From NCBI RefSeq assembly GCF_036324505.1, contig NC_086363.1, positions 14,632,153 to 14,696,152 on the forward strand: a stretch of 64,000 nucleotides of DNA, written 5' to 3'. Shown one piece after another: positions 14,510-28,801 of the stretch. Position numbers and translations under genes: made by a program. This DNA comes from Eleginops maclovinus (lineage: Eukaryota > Chordata > Actinopteri > Perciformes > Eleginopidae). Positions within the stretch are counted from its first letter, which is position 1; each line of letters opens with the position of its first letter. The notes beneath the pieces are model-generated. The model was not told the DNA's origin and made no database searches. It was given only the letters and a program-made list of their open reading frames with translations.

Positions 14510-14662
14510 CGGGACATACCGTAGACATGCCTACGGGCACAATTCGGGGTTCAGTATCTTGCCCAAGGAGTCTGTTCGACATGGTAACTGCACTGGGTCT
14601 TGGGATTGAGCCACTGACTTTCTCATTGGTAGGCGCTCCTGAGCCAGTCGCCTAGTCTCTCT
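14510..14662 (-). mobile_element. tRNA-derived SINE-like fragment, minus orientation
   Basis: The minus strand reads TGGCTCAGGAG, CCTACCAATGAGAAAGTCAG, GGCTCAATCC (degenerate A- and B-box-like), then CTCCTTGGGCAAGATACTGA and ACCCCGAATTG. The 'CCTTGGGCAAGA(C/T)AC' core is a hallmark of common fish SINE/LINE-tail repeats. The family name is not assigned. Confidence 0.6.
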
Positions 14663-15231
14663 CTCCCTCTGCCTGTCTTCTGGGCCTATGTGTGTTTTAA
14701 AGCTTATAGACAGCCACTTTTAGGTCTGTAAGAGTGTGTGTGTCTATATGAGCAGGAATAAGAGAAAGTGTGTGTCATATTTGCGTGTGCCACTTCTGAT
14801 CAGCTTCATAATGGAAAAACCAGGACACTCAGAGGTCGGAAAAAACGAATATTCACCTTTTTAGTTTTATTTGCTTTCAACGTGCCTCAATTCTTGTCAA
14901 AGTACGAATAACCTGTACGTTTCACTTTGAGACACACGCTCACACACACACACCCTCGGCAGATGTACCTGTTACTATTTAATAGCCATGCAAGAGTACT
15001 TAACCCCTTACATAGTTTAAACGTTCATGACCTGCAGTCTCGAATGGAAAGAAAGTAAAATAGTTCTCTATATATTATTACATACTCATACATCTCAGCG
15101 CACATAAGGGTAAACACTGAAAATTCCTGTTGTTCCTCATTTATTTTCTTGCATAATTCTGAAATAAATGCACGACTAACCATTTATTCCTAATTATTTA
15201 TATTATGCATACTTTGTAAAATTACAATTGA

Positions 15232-15611
15232 AAGGGACAGTCTACCCCAAAGACCAGTCCAGATAATTCCCCCTTCACTACACATGCTCCCGACTGCGTT
15301 GTGATACTGTTGGCAATTGTAGTTCAGCAGAAAAACTACGTAGTATTACTTCTTGTTCCTACATGAAATTGCTCGTAACAAGGTCTGTGAATGATCCTCA
15401 TGAGTTTTTATTAGTTTGGCACTTTAAGTAGTCCCCTCATGTTCGTTATATCAGAGAGTAAACATCTCTAGGACAGATACTGTATGTCCACACCCTGCAA
15501 CTCACACTGACATAATCTGAAAGTATTTCTGATTCTGAGTTGATAAATAGCACTACAGGTTAGAGTAAGACAAATACAGTATGTTTCAGATTTTGGGGTG
15601 AGCTGTCCCTT
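15232..15611 (-). mobile_element. Non-autonomous DNA transposon (MITE) with terminal inverted repeats
   Basis: The left end AAGGGACAGTCTACCCCAAA and the reverse complement of the right end, AAGGGACAGCTCACCCCAAA, are matching TIRs (two mismatches in 20). A TTGA directly flanks each side (15228-15231 and 15612-15615), a possible 4-bp target-site duplication. Internal text (TGTAGTGCTATTTATCAA and TTTCATGTAGGAAC on the minus strand) matches a MITE family widespread in percomorph fish. There is no transposase. Confidence 0.75.
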
Positions 15612-16914
15612 TTGAGCAACTGGTTATAACATTTGATCAACATTGACTTACAGGGAGTCAGCAGGCATAATGCATTCAGTCGGTTATGGTGCTTGTCAGT
15701 GCCACCTATCAGACTGGTGGAGCAGATTCAGTCATACCCTACCAAAGTCATGACGTTGCTTTTGTAAGGAATTGAATGATAGTGCTCCGTTATCTAGCTA
15801 CTAAGCAGCTCTGCCTTTTTAAAATATGCCTCTGCTGAGTTTCAGCTGACTGAGTGCATCCTGACATCGACAGCACTGGGGTTTAAAAGTCTTTACTTCC
15901 CATAGGTGTACTTGAGCATAATTTATCACAAGAGGCTGCGTAGCTTTCTTTCATGTGGGTACATCTAAAGCTGTACTTTTCTTCGGTCATTTATCCCCCC
16001 CCCTCGTAACCTCAGACCTGGTTTCATCAAAGCTTCTGTTCTTCGGTGAATGTGGCGTCCAAGAGGATACCCATAACCTGAGATGATGATGTTAGTGATA
16101 GCTAGTGGTGAGTTGTGATTGGCAATTTGATGGTTGGCTCGGTGGAGGTTAGTGGTAGAGCTATGACATCACATACAGAGTGCAGCATTATGAGACAGCT
16201 GATGATAAAACCAGTCATGCTTTCACCCACACACATTTGCAGACACATACACACTTTCTTAGACTCAGACATATTGAGAGAGGAGAAAACCCACACACAC
16301 CACCCACAGTCTCATAGGGTCTTAGCTTTTTGAGCAAGTCTACTTGTTTTCAAAGAAAAGATGCAAACCTCATATTTATCTCCCAAACATCCTTGTCATT
16401 TTTTAAAATCTTTGCTATTATTTGGAGTGGGCTGATTGCTTTGCCAGTCATTGCTCAAATGGCATCAAGTTTTTAACGGTCACTTAGACATGAGATCTAT
16501 ACATGTCCACCGAATGTGGTTGCAATAGTATAACTCATTCAGCAGATATTACATCTTCAGTAATAAAAGCCCTGCCCTCCGCTTTGAGGGCCCTCAGCTT
16601 TGAGGGCCAGCAAAACTGTTCCAAAAAGTATTTATTCCTTGCTTGGTCTGACGATGTTTGAGTCGTAGCAAAATAACATATTTGGACATTATTCAAAACG
16701 GTGGAAAATGTTTGTGGATAAATATGTTTGAAGCCACAGCATCTAGTTTTCCATGTTATTGAGACAGTTAAAAATAACAGGCCAAAGTTGATCAGTTGAT
16801 GATAGAATCGAAGGACAGACGGACAGCGACTCTTTCCTTTATTGTTTTAACACATCCATGTTTGCTCTCTTAATGCAGCCACTCTTGACTCAAACAGCAA
16901 CAGAATTGTTCAAA

Positions 16915-16942
16915 TTAATGTTCAACAAAAGTTGAACATTAA
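16915..16942. repeat. Perfect 12-bp inverted repeat with AAAA loop
   Basis: TTAATGTTCAAC, AAAA, then GTTGAACATTAA. Short, but an exact snap-back. Confidence 0.9.
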
Positions 16943-18375
16943 AGAGTTTGATCCTCTTCATCAAAATGTGTGCACTCTGAAGCTGTTGGATGCAACTACT
17001 GATGACTATTTTCCTGGCCATAACCCACAATCTGTTTGCAATGAACCAGGCAAATGGAGCCATGAATCAGGTGGAAATTGACACATTGATTGTTTTCAAT
17101 GACAGCTGTGACTTATGCTATGAGTCTGCAAAATATGACACAGGCCTTCTTTTTTTTTTTTTGCTAGTTGGTCTACACGAAATGATCACAGCAATGGATT
17201 CATTTTGGCCCTGAGAAACCTTAAAAAATGACTCTCTATATCATCGGATTGACCTTATAAACAGTACGTTCTGAACATGTGTAAGTGGTCCCATCATCGA
17301 TGACTTGGTAGCCAGATGAACACCACAGTTTTACTGTTGGTAAAAGTATCAGCCAGCAGTGACACACCACAGCTTTCTTTTTCATTGTTGATTGTAAAAA
17401 TAAATGCCTGGAAATGTACGAGTAATAAAGAGCAAGCTTTATGTACAATAGAGCCTTTAATGTCACTATTTTTTTTACAAATTACAGGTTAAACATTTGT
17501 GTGTCACAAGTGTTTCTTTTATAAAAAAAGAATGCTTGATTATTTGACACATTTAGGCATAAAACATCATAGCGAATAAGAATAAGAAGAGAATAAAGAT
17601 AGTATAGCAGTATAAATGTTATTATAACTTTTTTCCAACCGTTTGATAATAACCGTCTCTCCAGTGTTGAATAAACTAGCATGAAATAAAGAGCAAGCTG
17701 TACCCAGAATGCTGTTCAGGACTGTGACAGTAACAGAGGTCCCCTCAAAATACATCAAGAATGTGTACTACTGGCGGTAGTAATGCAATACTATACTTTA
17801 TAAATCAGATACTTAAGAGTCTTTAGATTATGTGAAAGCCAAAAAACAAATAATAGTGAAAACTTTTCATAATCCACAAAAATGCAAAAACAATAAATGT
17901 CCATCATTAAAAATACAACACCTAATTGAAAAAGGATAATGTACACCGTATCAATATTTTCCAGTGAGTCTTATTTCCTGATAAACATTTGAGCAGCAGC
18001 AGTCTCTTCCTAGGCCCCACAGGAGGTTGACCAAAGTTGGGCCCCTACACAAAGAGAATCTAAATGGAATGAGTTTTGTTTCTAGATTAAACCATACAGA
18101 GGAAATTGAAGGCATCACGTATATTATATTTGACAATATCATAAATCACACATCATACTGTGCTTTTATCCAAAACCCTTTTTGGTGGGTTCAAACCAGC
18201 AGTCCAAGAATGTGTTCAAGTCTTAGTTCACCACATAATACTGTTCCAGTATACCGTGAGGAACTGTCCCTTTTTTAAATTTTGAAATAAAGACTTGAGG
18301 CATGTAAAAGGACCACATGATCCAAACCTACAGTGCATGACAACGGTCATAGATTTACGTTAATGGTTTGAATGC

Positions 18376-18582
<207 letters not shown>

Positions 18583-20369
18583 AGTTTATTGCAGCAGCTC
18601 GTGGTAGTTTATCATCTTCTCTGGCTCTGTCAAGTCTTCTTTAATCCCTGTTTGCAGTCAGAGTAGTAATGTCTTAATCTACTGTATCTTCTCCCTGTGG
18701 ATGTAATTAACACACCCATGCAACACACACAGGGCCGCGCCATGTAAAAGGCATGTCTCCTCCCGGTGTTGCTGAGAATAACCAGATTATTTTATCAGGA
18801 GATACCGGCTCCATTAGACATAGTGGCTATGGAGCGAGCCCCCCACTTCTCCGTCTCCATATGTCTGTCTGTCTCACTCTGGCTCTATCTCGCTCTGTTT
18901 TTCCCCCTTTTCTCACTTCAGTAAAAATGATTACGAGATGTTTTAAAGTTAGTAAAACCTGCGTGCGTACAGTGGTTTGTGTGGAGTTGCACAGGAGTGT
19001 CTCTTTGTGTCTATAAATGTTTGAAGGTAAGAAAATCTTATGGTATCATCATCTGAGGGATCACATGCTGCCTGTCAAAAGTTTTACTGGCAATCTTTCT
19101 GGATGACGCGAGGTCAGGGGGTGAAGGTGTGAAAGAAAGTTCATTATTTGTACTGTGTGCTTCAGAGCTCATCGATGCATTATTGAAAATGAAGATAACG
19201 CATGTAAAAAGACAAGCAAATTAATAAGTCTCTGTTTCAATTCTAAAAAGCTTAGCTGCAAATAGAGAACCAACAACCAAATACAGGTGTATGCTGCAAG
19301 TAGCACGGATGTTGACAACAAAAAAAAATAATGAACACAGTCATGGTGTTTGGTTTTCATTGAGTAACTGAGGTTGGCTATACATCACGGTGTTGGAAAA
19401 TAAATTGAAATATCGTTAGGTTTTGTTTTGATGGCCTATTTTAACCTTATGATTGCGTGATAATCATTGTACTTATGTGCTGTTAGCCCAGCTTTTTGCT
19501 TATTATAAGCTTGCCAATTCAAATGATCTGATTAAATACTAACAGGAACAGTTAGGGGAACACCAGAGAGGGCAGGATGTATCCTCTGGGGACCATGAAA
19601 GCCCATTCAGAATTTAATGGCAATTTCTTAACAGCTGTTGACATTATATGAGCAATTCAGATTTATCCTTCTCAAGTAAAGCGGTGGACTTCTTCATCTC
19701 ATTTTTTATACAACTACCTTTATGTACTGCTTCGATGTCACGGGATAATATGAATGTAACATAAGGTTTGAAGTAATTGTGGTCGGAATTAAACAAATAT
19801 TGCTTACAAAATCCAACAAGATAATTTGTGTCTACAGTCTCTTAACACACCAATATGTGCAGTCATGCTTTCTTCTGTTACCAAAAGAATGTATGCAGGA
19901 TTTGTTAAAGCTTAGAGCAGGAGGTTTTTTGGCCCGGTTCTGTCTGGCACTTGTTACAGAAATGTCAACAATGGAGGGTCTTGATAGCCCGGGGTTACCG
20001 CTTGTTCAAATCATGCCTTAGGAAATTTGTTGCAAGTCATACTATCGCTCTTCCGTTTTTCGACACTGTCCTTCATCAAATGAAGGCCAACAAAATAATC
20101 TAAAAAAGAAAAGTCAACATCCAGTACTCCCAGTGCTCTGAGTTCAGTCTTTGCTTGTATCTCATGAATTATTTCCCTGACACTCTGTTTTCTCCTTTGT
20201 AAGACTTCCCTTTCTTACTCCAGCTATCATTAGCTTGTCTTTTATCATTTTCTCATTAATTTTCTGCTCTATTTTTCTCTTCAACTGTTTTCTGTGTATG
20301 TAATCTTTTCCCTTTCTTAGGAGACTTGCCCTTTTTGTCTCTGTAGGAGATAAGAGTAAAGACAGGGGA

Positions 20370-20397
20370 AACACACACACACACACACACACACACA
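20370..20397. repeat. (AC)n microsatellite, short
   Basis: About 28 bp of AC. Confidence 0.95.
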
Positions 20398-23313
20398 TGC
20401 ACAAGGAGACAAGAGAAGATGGAACAGCATGAATGAAAATACTTTTAATCAAATTTATGAAGACTGGAGCCACCAAGCCCCATCACTCTGCTGCTACGAG
20501 ACAAGTAAGTGAGAGAGCGGCTGACAGCTGAAGGGAGGACGAGAGGGAGATGAAGGCAGAGAGGGACCTCTGTGATAAAGAAGTTATTAATGGTTTCATC
20601 TCTTTCTCTTGCTGCTTTTCCCTCTAAAACACACACACATGCTTACGCACTGTCAACTTCCCGCTCCACAGTGTGTTTTCTTAAGACACTGATACTGCCG
20701 TTCTTCAAAGAGGAGAAATGAACTTTTGCCATGTAAATACGGCCGCTTATATTCACACAACCCCCACACACTCACTCTTCCTCTGTGGTTTTCTCTCTTT
20801 AGTCCTTCATCCTGCCTCTCTGTCTCTTCGACAGCCTCAGAGGAGCAGAGGGACTCATTCTAAAATAACCATCCTCATAGTTATCGTTTATACACACACA
20901 CACACACAGATGCACAAATGCATAAGCACCCGCTGACTCGCATAGAAACACTTTTGTTGTACCCGTAGTGAGGGCCAAGAAAACCAATTTAGAAATCACT
21001 CCAATCTCTTTTGGCTTCTGAGGAAGGGCGTTTGCTGTCCAGCCCACAACCACCGCCGCCGCTAGCTGCGAGGAAGGAAGGAGCTCCTGCATATGGATGA
21101 TAGCAAAAGTGCTCCATGAGATCTGTTTAGTGGGTTCATACATATAACATCACAGCGAAAGGCTTGAATGAATGTCAAAACTTGAGAGGGCTTTGTGCTT
21201 GCTAGGTCTGATGCCAGTGAAACCACACTGCTGCACAGTTTTTAAAGAATTCCAATAAACTAATTTAGCCAAGCAAATACAAAGGGATTGAAAAATGTTG
21301 GGTACCAATAAAAGGCAATCAAAATCATAAAACATTGCTTTTTTAGCTTTGAAACCTGTGCTTGGGCAGTTCGGCATGAATATCTCTTGCTGAATAAGAT
21401 CTTTGGAGGTTTTGGAGCCATAGAAGCATTGGAGGAAATGACAGTGGCTAGAACATCATGTGGTTTAGCCATAAACACATACATGTGTGACTGTGTGTCA
21501 AAGAACACTTACGCATGTAGTAAGTGACAAATGATGCTGCTGGCTGCTATCAGAGCAGAACCTGAACCCGGAGGCTGTGACGGAGACGCATGACAGAGAC
21601 CCTGTTTGTCTTTTCTCACCCTCTCCAGCACTTAGAGCCCCGATAAGGGCGTGCAGGCCTACCGCTTAGCGACATGAGATATGACAAGCACACATTTAAC
21701 TTTAACACTCACACTGTGTAAGGTTGGATAGAAGGGATCATCAGGTGGGACAGTGGCAAATGTCACTAACACCAGCACATCAGCGTGGGACTGTAAAGGC
21801 TATTTGTGTGTGTGGAGGTGAGGTGAGATGCACCGTGAGAAACAGGCGTGTGATTAGAAGTGAAGTAGAAATAGAACGAGAACTTTCACATCAGGCAAGG
21901 TTCAGTGTGAGTTTACTGTTTGTATGTTTCTAAAAGAAAATTCATACCCTTTCCTATTCCTCAAAATGTGCAAAGGTTTGACTGCACAAACCCCCACTAG
22001 GACAACATTCATGTTTTATTTAATACCATAACTCAAAATAAGGAGCTTATACCGTAAAAGATGCCAAGGTTGTTCTGGCTGAGCCTTAACGACAGCCAGC
22101 TCGAGTGAATGATACAAAAATAATGTTTTGGTGATTTTTAATCCAGGCTTTAGAAATCCATTCTCACATTTCGAGAACTCAGTGAATTTTAATTAATGGC
22201 CGCTTATGGCGGTTATTAGTGTAACCTTTAGTTCCAACTGTTGCCGATACACCAAAAAGTCCAGCACTGATACGGAGGACTTGGTGAATTTGGAGTCAAT
22301 AATGCAGCAACTAGACCGATCCCTCACTTTAGGAACCCTCAATTCGCAGCACGAATGCCAATGCAACAGTTTTTCACCTTTCAGTGATGATTTGGGTGAC
22401 GACTCTATGACCAATCAGTGGTCTGCAGTGGTTTAACTCTTATTTTCCAGTATCCACTCAGCTTGGAACCTTAAAGGAGGTGTTACCAATGTTAGCAACA
22501 GTAACCAGGTAATGTAGACAACTGTTTTCAACAGAGCGAGGCTTGTTGAATCAAGGAAAGCTGTCCCATGCAGCGGTAAAGAGGCATTGATCTCAAAGTA
22601 ATACCTGTATGATAAAGTTGAAATACATAAGATTAAAAATGTATTATTTTCAATTAAAATGAATTCAATGTCGTAGGAGAAAGATCATACCACTAAAGAC
22701 AGGGTAAGGTCACCCTGGTCCATGTTTTAAACCCGATGGGAAGTTGGCATGTTTCCGCTCCACCTTTCCCTCCGTGTGTGTGTTTGAGTTCTCATGAGCA
22801 TGTACCGGTCCAGTCATGTGGGTGTTATCTGATGAACAGCTGATGGTGCTTATAGGAGAGTTTCCCCCTTAAGAGCCCTTCCGCCACACTGTAAATCTCA
22901 CTAATAAGGCTTGGGCGTCCGGCAAGCCCCCCTTCATTTTACCCCCGGGTGATAAATAACGGCGGCCTCACCAACCGGACAGCAGCCGGACAGAGCCCAC
23001 GGACTACAAAGAGAAGGAGAGCAATCCCAGAAGTTAGTTGTAATAACTGTGGGTAGCAAGGACTCTGGAATCACTCTGTGGTATCAGACAGAGGAGGGCC
23101 GTGAAGAAGATAAACGTGTGTATTTGTCTCTGTAATTGTGGGTAATTAAAAGGTCAGATAGGATAAATGTTGGGAAAAGGAGGGCCTGAATGCTGAATGG
23201 CTCCAAGTTTTGTGAAAATCTTGGTTTCTAAGGTAACGCCTGATTGTGCATGGAGACAGCCGTCTGACGGAATTTCCTCACCCCCGCAAGCTCATTAATT
23301 ACACACATAAACA

Positions 23314-23320
<7 letters not shown>

Positions 23321-23378
<58 letters not shown>
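23321..23378. repeat. (AC)n microsatellite
   Basis: About 58 bp, with shorter AC blocks just to its left (23300-23319). Confidence 0.97.
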
Positions 23379-23380
<2 letters not shown>

Positions 23381-24107
23381 ATCACTTATCTCCTCTGCGT
23401 ATGAAGGGTTAAGTGATATAAGTCTTGTAGGATGGGGAGGAGCACAGACGGCTGATAGGGACCTGTGGGAGGGTGGAGGTGGATAGATAGGAGGGAAGGG
23501 GGGAGTCTGGGAGAACTAGAGTGAGGGAACTGTTGAGTTCCTGTTATGAATGACTTTCCGGGTGAGAGGAAGTGACAGGAGGTCAGTATCATAACCTATG
23601 ATCCCAACTTTAAGACTGTACTGGCATCAGCGTGGAGATTAACCAGTTAATACATCCACTAAGATATCCAGCAACTATTCACCCACCAAACTCTACTGTT
23701 GAGTCTGCTAGCAAGCTATCACAGAGAGTGTGTGGCTGTGGTGGGTAGAACATCTAAACAAGGGGCCGGGTGATGATGAGGTCAACCTGAAGAGGAAATT
23801 TTTACCGTGCAGGGTGAGTCCACGGTCCATCTCCTGTTTCCTGAGGTCTTCAGTAACCGTGCAGAGTCGCTGAGCCCCATAAAGAACGCATTAGCTCTTC
23901 CTCATGTGCCCCTGCATGCCCAGCAGGAAAGGGTTTTATTAAATTATGTATGATTCCTGTGTTTTTGTTACCACGCGTCGTAAAGCTGACTGTAAATGGT
24001 AACACATCTTGTGGAAGGTTATGCATGCACGGGGTGGATGATCGGATGCAAACAAAGCGTTGCGTACAGTTGAACCTTGCACATGTGTTGAAGAGATAAC
24101 TTAGAGG

Positions 24108-24405
24108 GACTGTTCACCCCACAATCCATATGCATATTGTAGCCTCAGTGCTGTTTGTCGAGTGTTGGAGATGTTGGCCATAAAGATCTGTGCATTTTCT
24201 CCAATACAGTGGATTTAGATGGAACTTCTGATGCTCAAAGTGGCAAAACAAATATATTTGAAACACTTATCAGCAATGCCTCTTTTCAGTTCCAATCAAT
24301 GGTTGCACGTTTTCTCTTCTGGTAACTATTTTCCATCTACCGCACCAAAGGACTCATGAATCTATAGACGAGATGCTCTCCAGAGGTAGTTAGCATTACA
24401 GCTTA
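24108..24405 (+). mobile_element. Degraded copy of the same MITE family, plus orientation
   Basis: Starts AGAGGGACTGTTCACCCCAC, a TIR-like sequence. Internal words in order are GAGTGTTGGAGATGTTGGCC, GATGCTCAAAGTGGC, ATCAGCAATGCCTCTTT and GGTAACTATTTTCCATCTAC. The family and order agree with the 15232-15611 element, but the right TIR is not found, so it is 3'-truncated or eroded. Confidence 0.6.
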
Positions 24406-27400
24406 TATAAAAAGGACACTTTTATTTTGTTACAAGCACAAACCCCTTGACCCCGAGTAGATTCACGCTAACTTTTCATTAAATAGTAAATGTAGTGAAA
24501 AAGGGCGGCAGTGAATCAACCACAAAGTAACTGCGTAAACAAAAAGCAGTGTTTCAGGTGCAGTATTACAAATGATGAGCAATAGCTCAAAGGTGGCTCA
24601 ATGTCTCCAGAAGAGATCGTATGCTCTTTGCAAAATAGCAACGGCATTCATTTGCATAAAGCGTATTGGAAGTGACTGTTGCGGCTGTGATTGCCTGTGA
24701 AAACAAGGGAGAGAACACCGTGCTGTTGGCAGCATTTGGAACAAGAAAATGTAGTTGAATCATTTTCTCTTTTTCTGATGCTCTGAATAAGTTACTACAT
24801 TTCTTCTAAGGTAAACCATCCTGATGCTACTTTAAAATCCTGAAGGGAACAGTTAAAAAGTTGTCTAATGGTTCCTCAAGGGAAAAAAAGTACTTGACAC
24901 CCTTCATCAAGACATGTATATTATGTTTAGTCTTTACAGAAGTTAGCAGATAGGAGTGTGTGTCACTGATAAATGGGACCTCTGCTGGCTTGATTGTGAC
25001 ACCATTACCCTGTCCGAAAGGGTTTCATGATTACAGCGTATGTTAGGATTTCCAACATGCTTCTCAATCCCGCAAGATTAAGACTGTGTTTCAAACTGAA
25101 CCACTACGCTATGGTGATAGTAATAGAGTGGCGCAGGGATGAGCCACACAACCTGAGAATAACTTTTTAACACTTTTGGTTCCCTTGCCTGAGGTATGGT
25201 CTGTGGCTAAAAGTTACTAAATGAGACCACTTAATGTCACCACACCAAACATTAGCCACCCTTTAGCTTAGCGTTGGTGATGTGTCTGTAGGGTAATTTG
25301 ATGGCTTTCTAGATTATGCCGCTGATAAAATGTGTGAGTATGAAACAAATGTATTTTCTGCAATATGCCAAAATCCAATGGAAAATCTGAGATGCTCTAA
25401 AATACTTCATCACTGCACGACTCTATGACTGGACCGGTGAAATGTTAGATAACTGTGAAGCACATTTTTTTCAAAAGAATAATGGCCCGTATTTCACCCG
25501 ACCTGCCCCTCCTGTTACTCATAATCCTGCCTCTAAAGCAGACAAAGGCCTGTGCACACACACTCGCGCACACACAGTGATGTATGCGTGAATAATAAGG
25601 TGTTAATTCTGGAAGTGTTGCCAACAGGCTGTCACCCCTCCGACACACTCACGTACCGACACACAGCTCTTGTTAGACCCTACCGCTCATTTCCTCTTTT
25701 CTTTCCTTCCCCCCACTGTCTTTAAAATATGTAAGTGATTTGGCCTTTCCTGCCACAGCCTGTGATGGCTTTATACAAGACTGTTGCTCCCTGGTTAGGC
25801 ACACACACCCACACACATGCCCTAATAACAAGCCTTAGTAATATCTGATTGTCTTGAGAGTGCAGGTTTGTTTGCTTTAGATCAGTCATCCAGATTGTAC
25901 AGCGGCACCTCTACGCCTCACTGACAACACACACATCCCGTCTGCCCGAACTTGTGTTTACCTGGAGAGTGTTTTGTGCCCTAATATGCCCCGATGGTGG
26001 CACGTTGGTTACGGGGTGTTAGTTTTCACTTGTGTCAATGTGTGTTTCCGTCTCCTCCAGATGTCTACGATTCGGGGCTTTCTCCTTTCATCACCTTCTC
26101 TCTCTAACTGATGGCTGCAGATAAAACCTCCCTCCGCCTCAATCCGTCTTTTCCCTCTTGCCCCCCCTCCTCCCTCATTCTCTCGTCTTTGCGATAATGC
26201 CATGTGGATGTTTACTTGGAGATAACTTTATTTTGACTGCTTATATGCCCCTGTGACAGTGGTGCTGGTGCATGTGTGTAGGGGAGGCTGCTGACAGACA
26301 TGGACAAACAGGGCAACAAGAGCACCAAGTGGGCTGACCCAGGGGTAACATGAGTGTATGTGTTTGTGTCTGTGGTTGTTTATGGCGGTAATGGGCTGCT
26401 CGGACTAGACCTCTTTTGATCCCACCACGCCACCTCAGTTAGCACCTTGGTGTAGGAAGTGTTGTGTACAAAGACATCTGCTCTCTGAACTTGATAATGA
26501 GACACCTTAGACCTTTGGCAAAATGAATTTTAAGCCCAAAACCATTCCACACACACAAATGCTTTAATTTCAGGCACACAGTCTGTGTTAACATGTTTTA
26601 GAACTTTATTTTTGAGTAAATGTTTACAGGCAACGTATAGAGCCCAGCTATGCTGCCCACACAGCATCTGCTCCTGGGTGGATACTGTGTGTATGCACAC
26701 TCTGCAATTCAGGTTTATGTGCCAACTTGGCAAAAAGCATTTTGTAGTTTATTAGTTTCTGTCTTTGCATCTGTTGGACGTTGGCTTTGTTATATTTAGC
26801 ATTTACATTCCTGCATCCAAAGTTAGACCAGCCCCGAGTGGAGCTAATTCTGGGAAATAAATGCTAAAATAAGGTCCACATAAAACACCCTCTCTGGTTT
26901 CCGCTCGCCTGCTTCTCTCTGATCACTCTGCTGTAACCTGCTAATCACAAGCAGCGTGGCAGCATGCGGGTCGCAGCCCACTATGTTTAGTGTTTAAGAG
27001 GCTGAAGCGCGGCCCTGTTTAGACACGCTGTGCTCATACTGGAAGGGAGACAACAGATGCAAATACACACAGACTTTTTCTACTGGTGAATGTCTTCATT
27101 CACATGCACGCAACACACACTAACCGCTGCTGTCTGTTGTTGTAATTGGTTTGAGGTAAGACAGTGCATGTCCTCAGACTGCAGCGTGAGGTTAACACAG
27201 ACTTTTGTGGCTGGATGCTTACCGTTTGGAATAAACTGGAGCGTAATTTTTGATTTCCGACCGTATAACTTAAATTCTCCACAAGCTTGGATAATGTGTG
27301 TTGCCGCAGTACAAAGAGCATAATTCGATCTTGACAAGCTGCTGTGTCATTGGGATGAAAAGTAGCTTGTTCTGCTTGTTCCTTCTCCTCTTTCCATGTA

Positions 27401-28788
27401 AGGAGTCACAGGAGAGATTAAAGGCTGGAACATGTGTTGGAAGGGAAAAGTGAGGTTACATTTCATTTACAAATAATTTAGTAATAATTTTTCAGTTTAT
27501 GAAGTCTAAATCCTTATTTTCCCTTTTGACTTAATTGATGTTAAGGTTTTTCTAATTTTAGCTACAGTCATTTAAAACTGATTAAAAAAATGAAGTATTT
27601 ATTTAAAACCTGGAACGACCAACTAGCTGCACCAAACTAGAATATGTTCATTGAAATGTGTCATATTGACATGTAAGATGCAACCAACTTCTTTTTGCTC
27701 ATACCCAAACTTTATTTTAGGATACATTTGACATTATTTTGGCATTTTATACAGCTTCTGGCTGTGACGCATTCTCCCTTTGCCATGGCTGACTTTACTA
27801 CATGGTTATAGCAACATCTGGTTCTATCAAAATGAGTATAATTATTAATATTTATTTTAGATAAAGATATTGTTGCCAGAATAATCAAAAATATGGGTTT
27901 AATACTGCAGCTGAGATGGATTCAAAATAAGAGATTGCAGACAGAGTTATATAAAAAAAGGATGGGATATTCAACAGAGCCAAAACACTTCTGTTACTGC
28001 ATCTGAATGAGCTGCAAATGTTCTTAGGCCTTTACAATATAAGAAATCAATGCAAAATAGAAACTTTTTTAAATCAATCAACCCGTTTAAATGACTGTAT
28101 TTTTGGTCAATGGTTTCACAATAGGCTGACCGCTCTCTTAGTCCTGCTGAACTGCAAAATCCCACTTTCAGCCTGCTTTTGGATGTCCGAATATTATCGG
28201 TTGAAATTGGTTGAAACTAGCAAATATTTCCACACTTCTTTTGTGTTTACAGAAAGAAAAGATGATTGGATTTTGACATAAAACATGCAAATCACATTGA
28301 TTTTATTGCAGTTTCTTGGCATAGATTGTTTAATAGGTGAACATTACATCTTGGGATGTGATCTTTAACTCATTTTAGATATAATCTTGCATTTAAGGAA
28401 CATTGGGACATGTTCCTGTTCCAATACCAGCTTCTTCTCCGTCTCCTCTTCCCTCCTCTGGCCACTGCGGGCCCCCGCTGTGTTACAGAGCGTGACGCCT
28501 CCAGCAGTCAAGGGAGTCGTAGCCATACTCCTAAATTAAATACAAGTCTCAGAGGGGAGAATGCTCATGGCCACACACACACACTGACAGCACGCTAACA
28601 TCGCTGTAGACAAACACACACAGTCATGAGCAGAAAGGGACATACTCGCATGAAAACACACACACACACAGTTTGCCTGAATGTGTGTGCCTCTCTTGTT
28701 TGCGTTTGTATAGGTCCACTGGATTTATCTGTTGGTGCTCGGAGGGCAGTGTGTGTGGGATACAACCACACTGGAATTATGGGAGATG

Positions 28789-28801
28789 AGGTCAAAGGTC
28801 A
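28789..28801 (+). promoter_or_regulatory. Perfect DR1 nuclear-receptor element
   Basis: AGGTCAAAGGTCA is an exact DR1 consensus (two AGGTCA half-sites one base apart), bound by RXR heterodimers, HNF4 and COUP-TF families. A chance 13-bp match is possible but uncommon. Confidence 0.45.
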
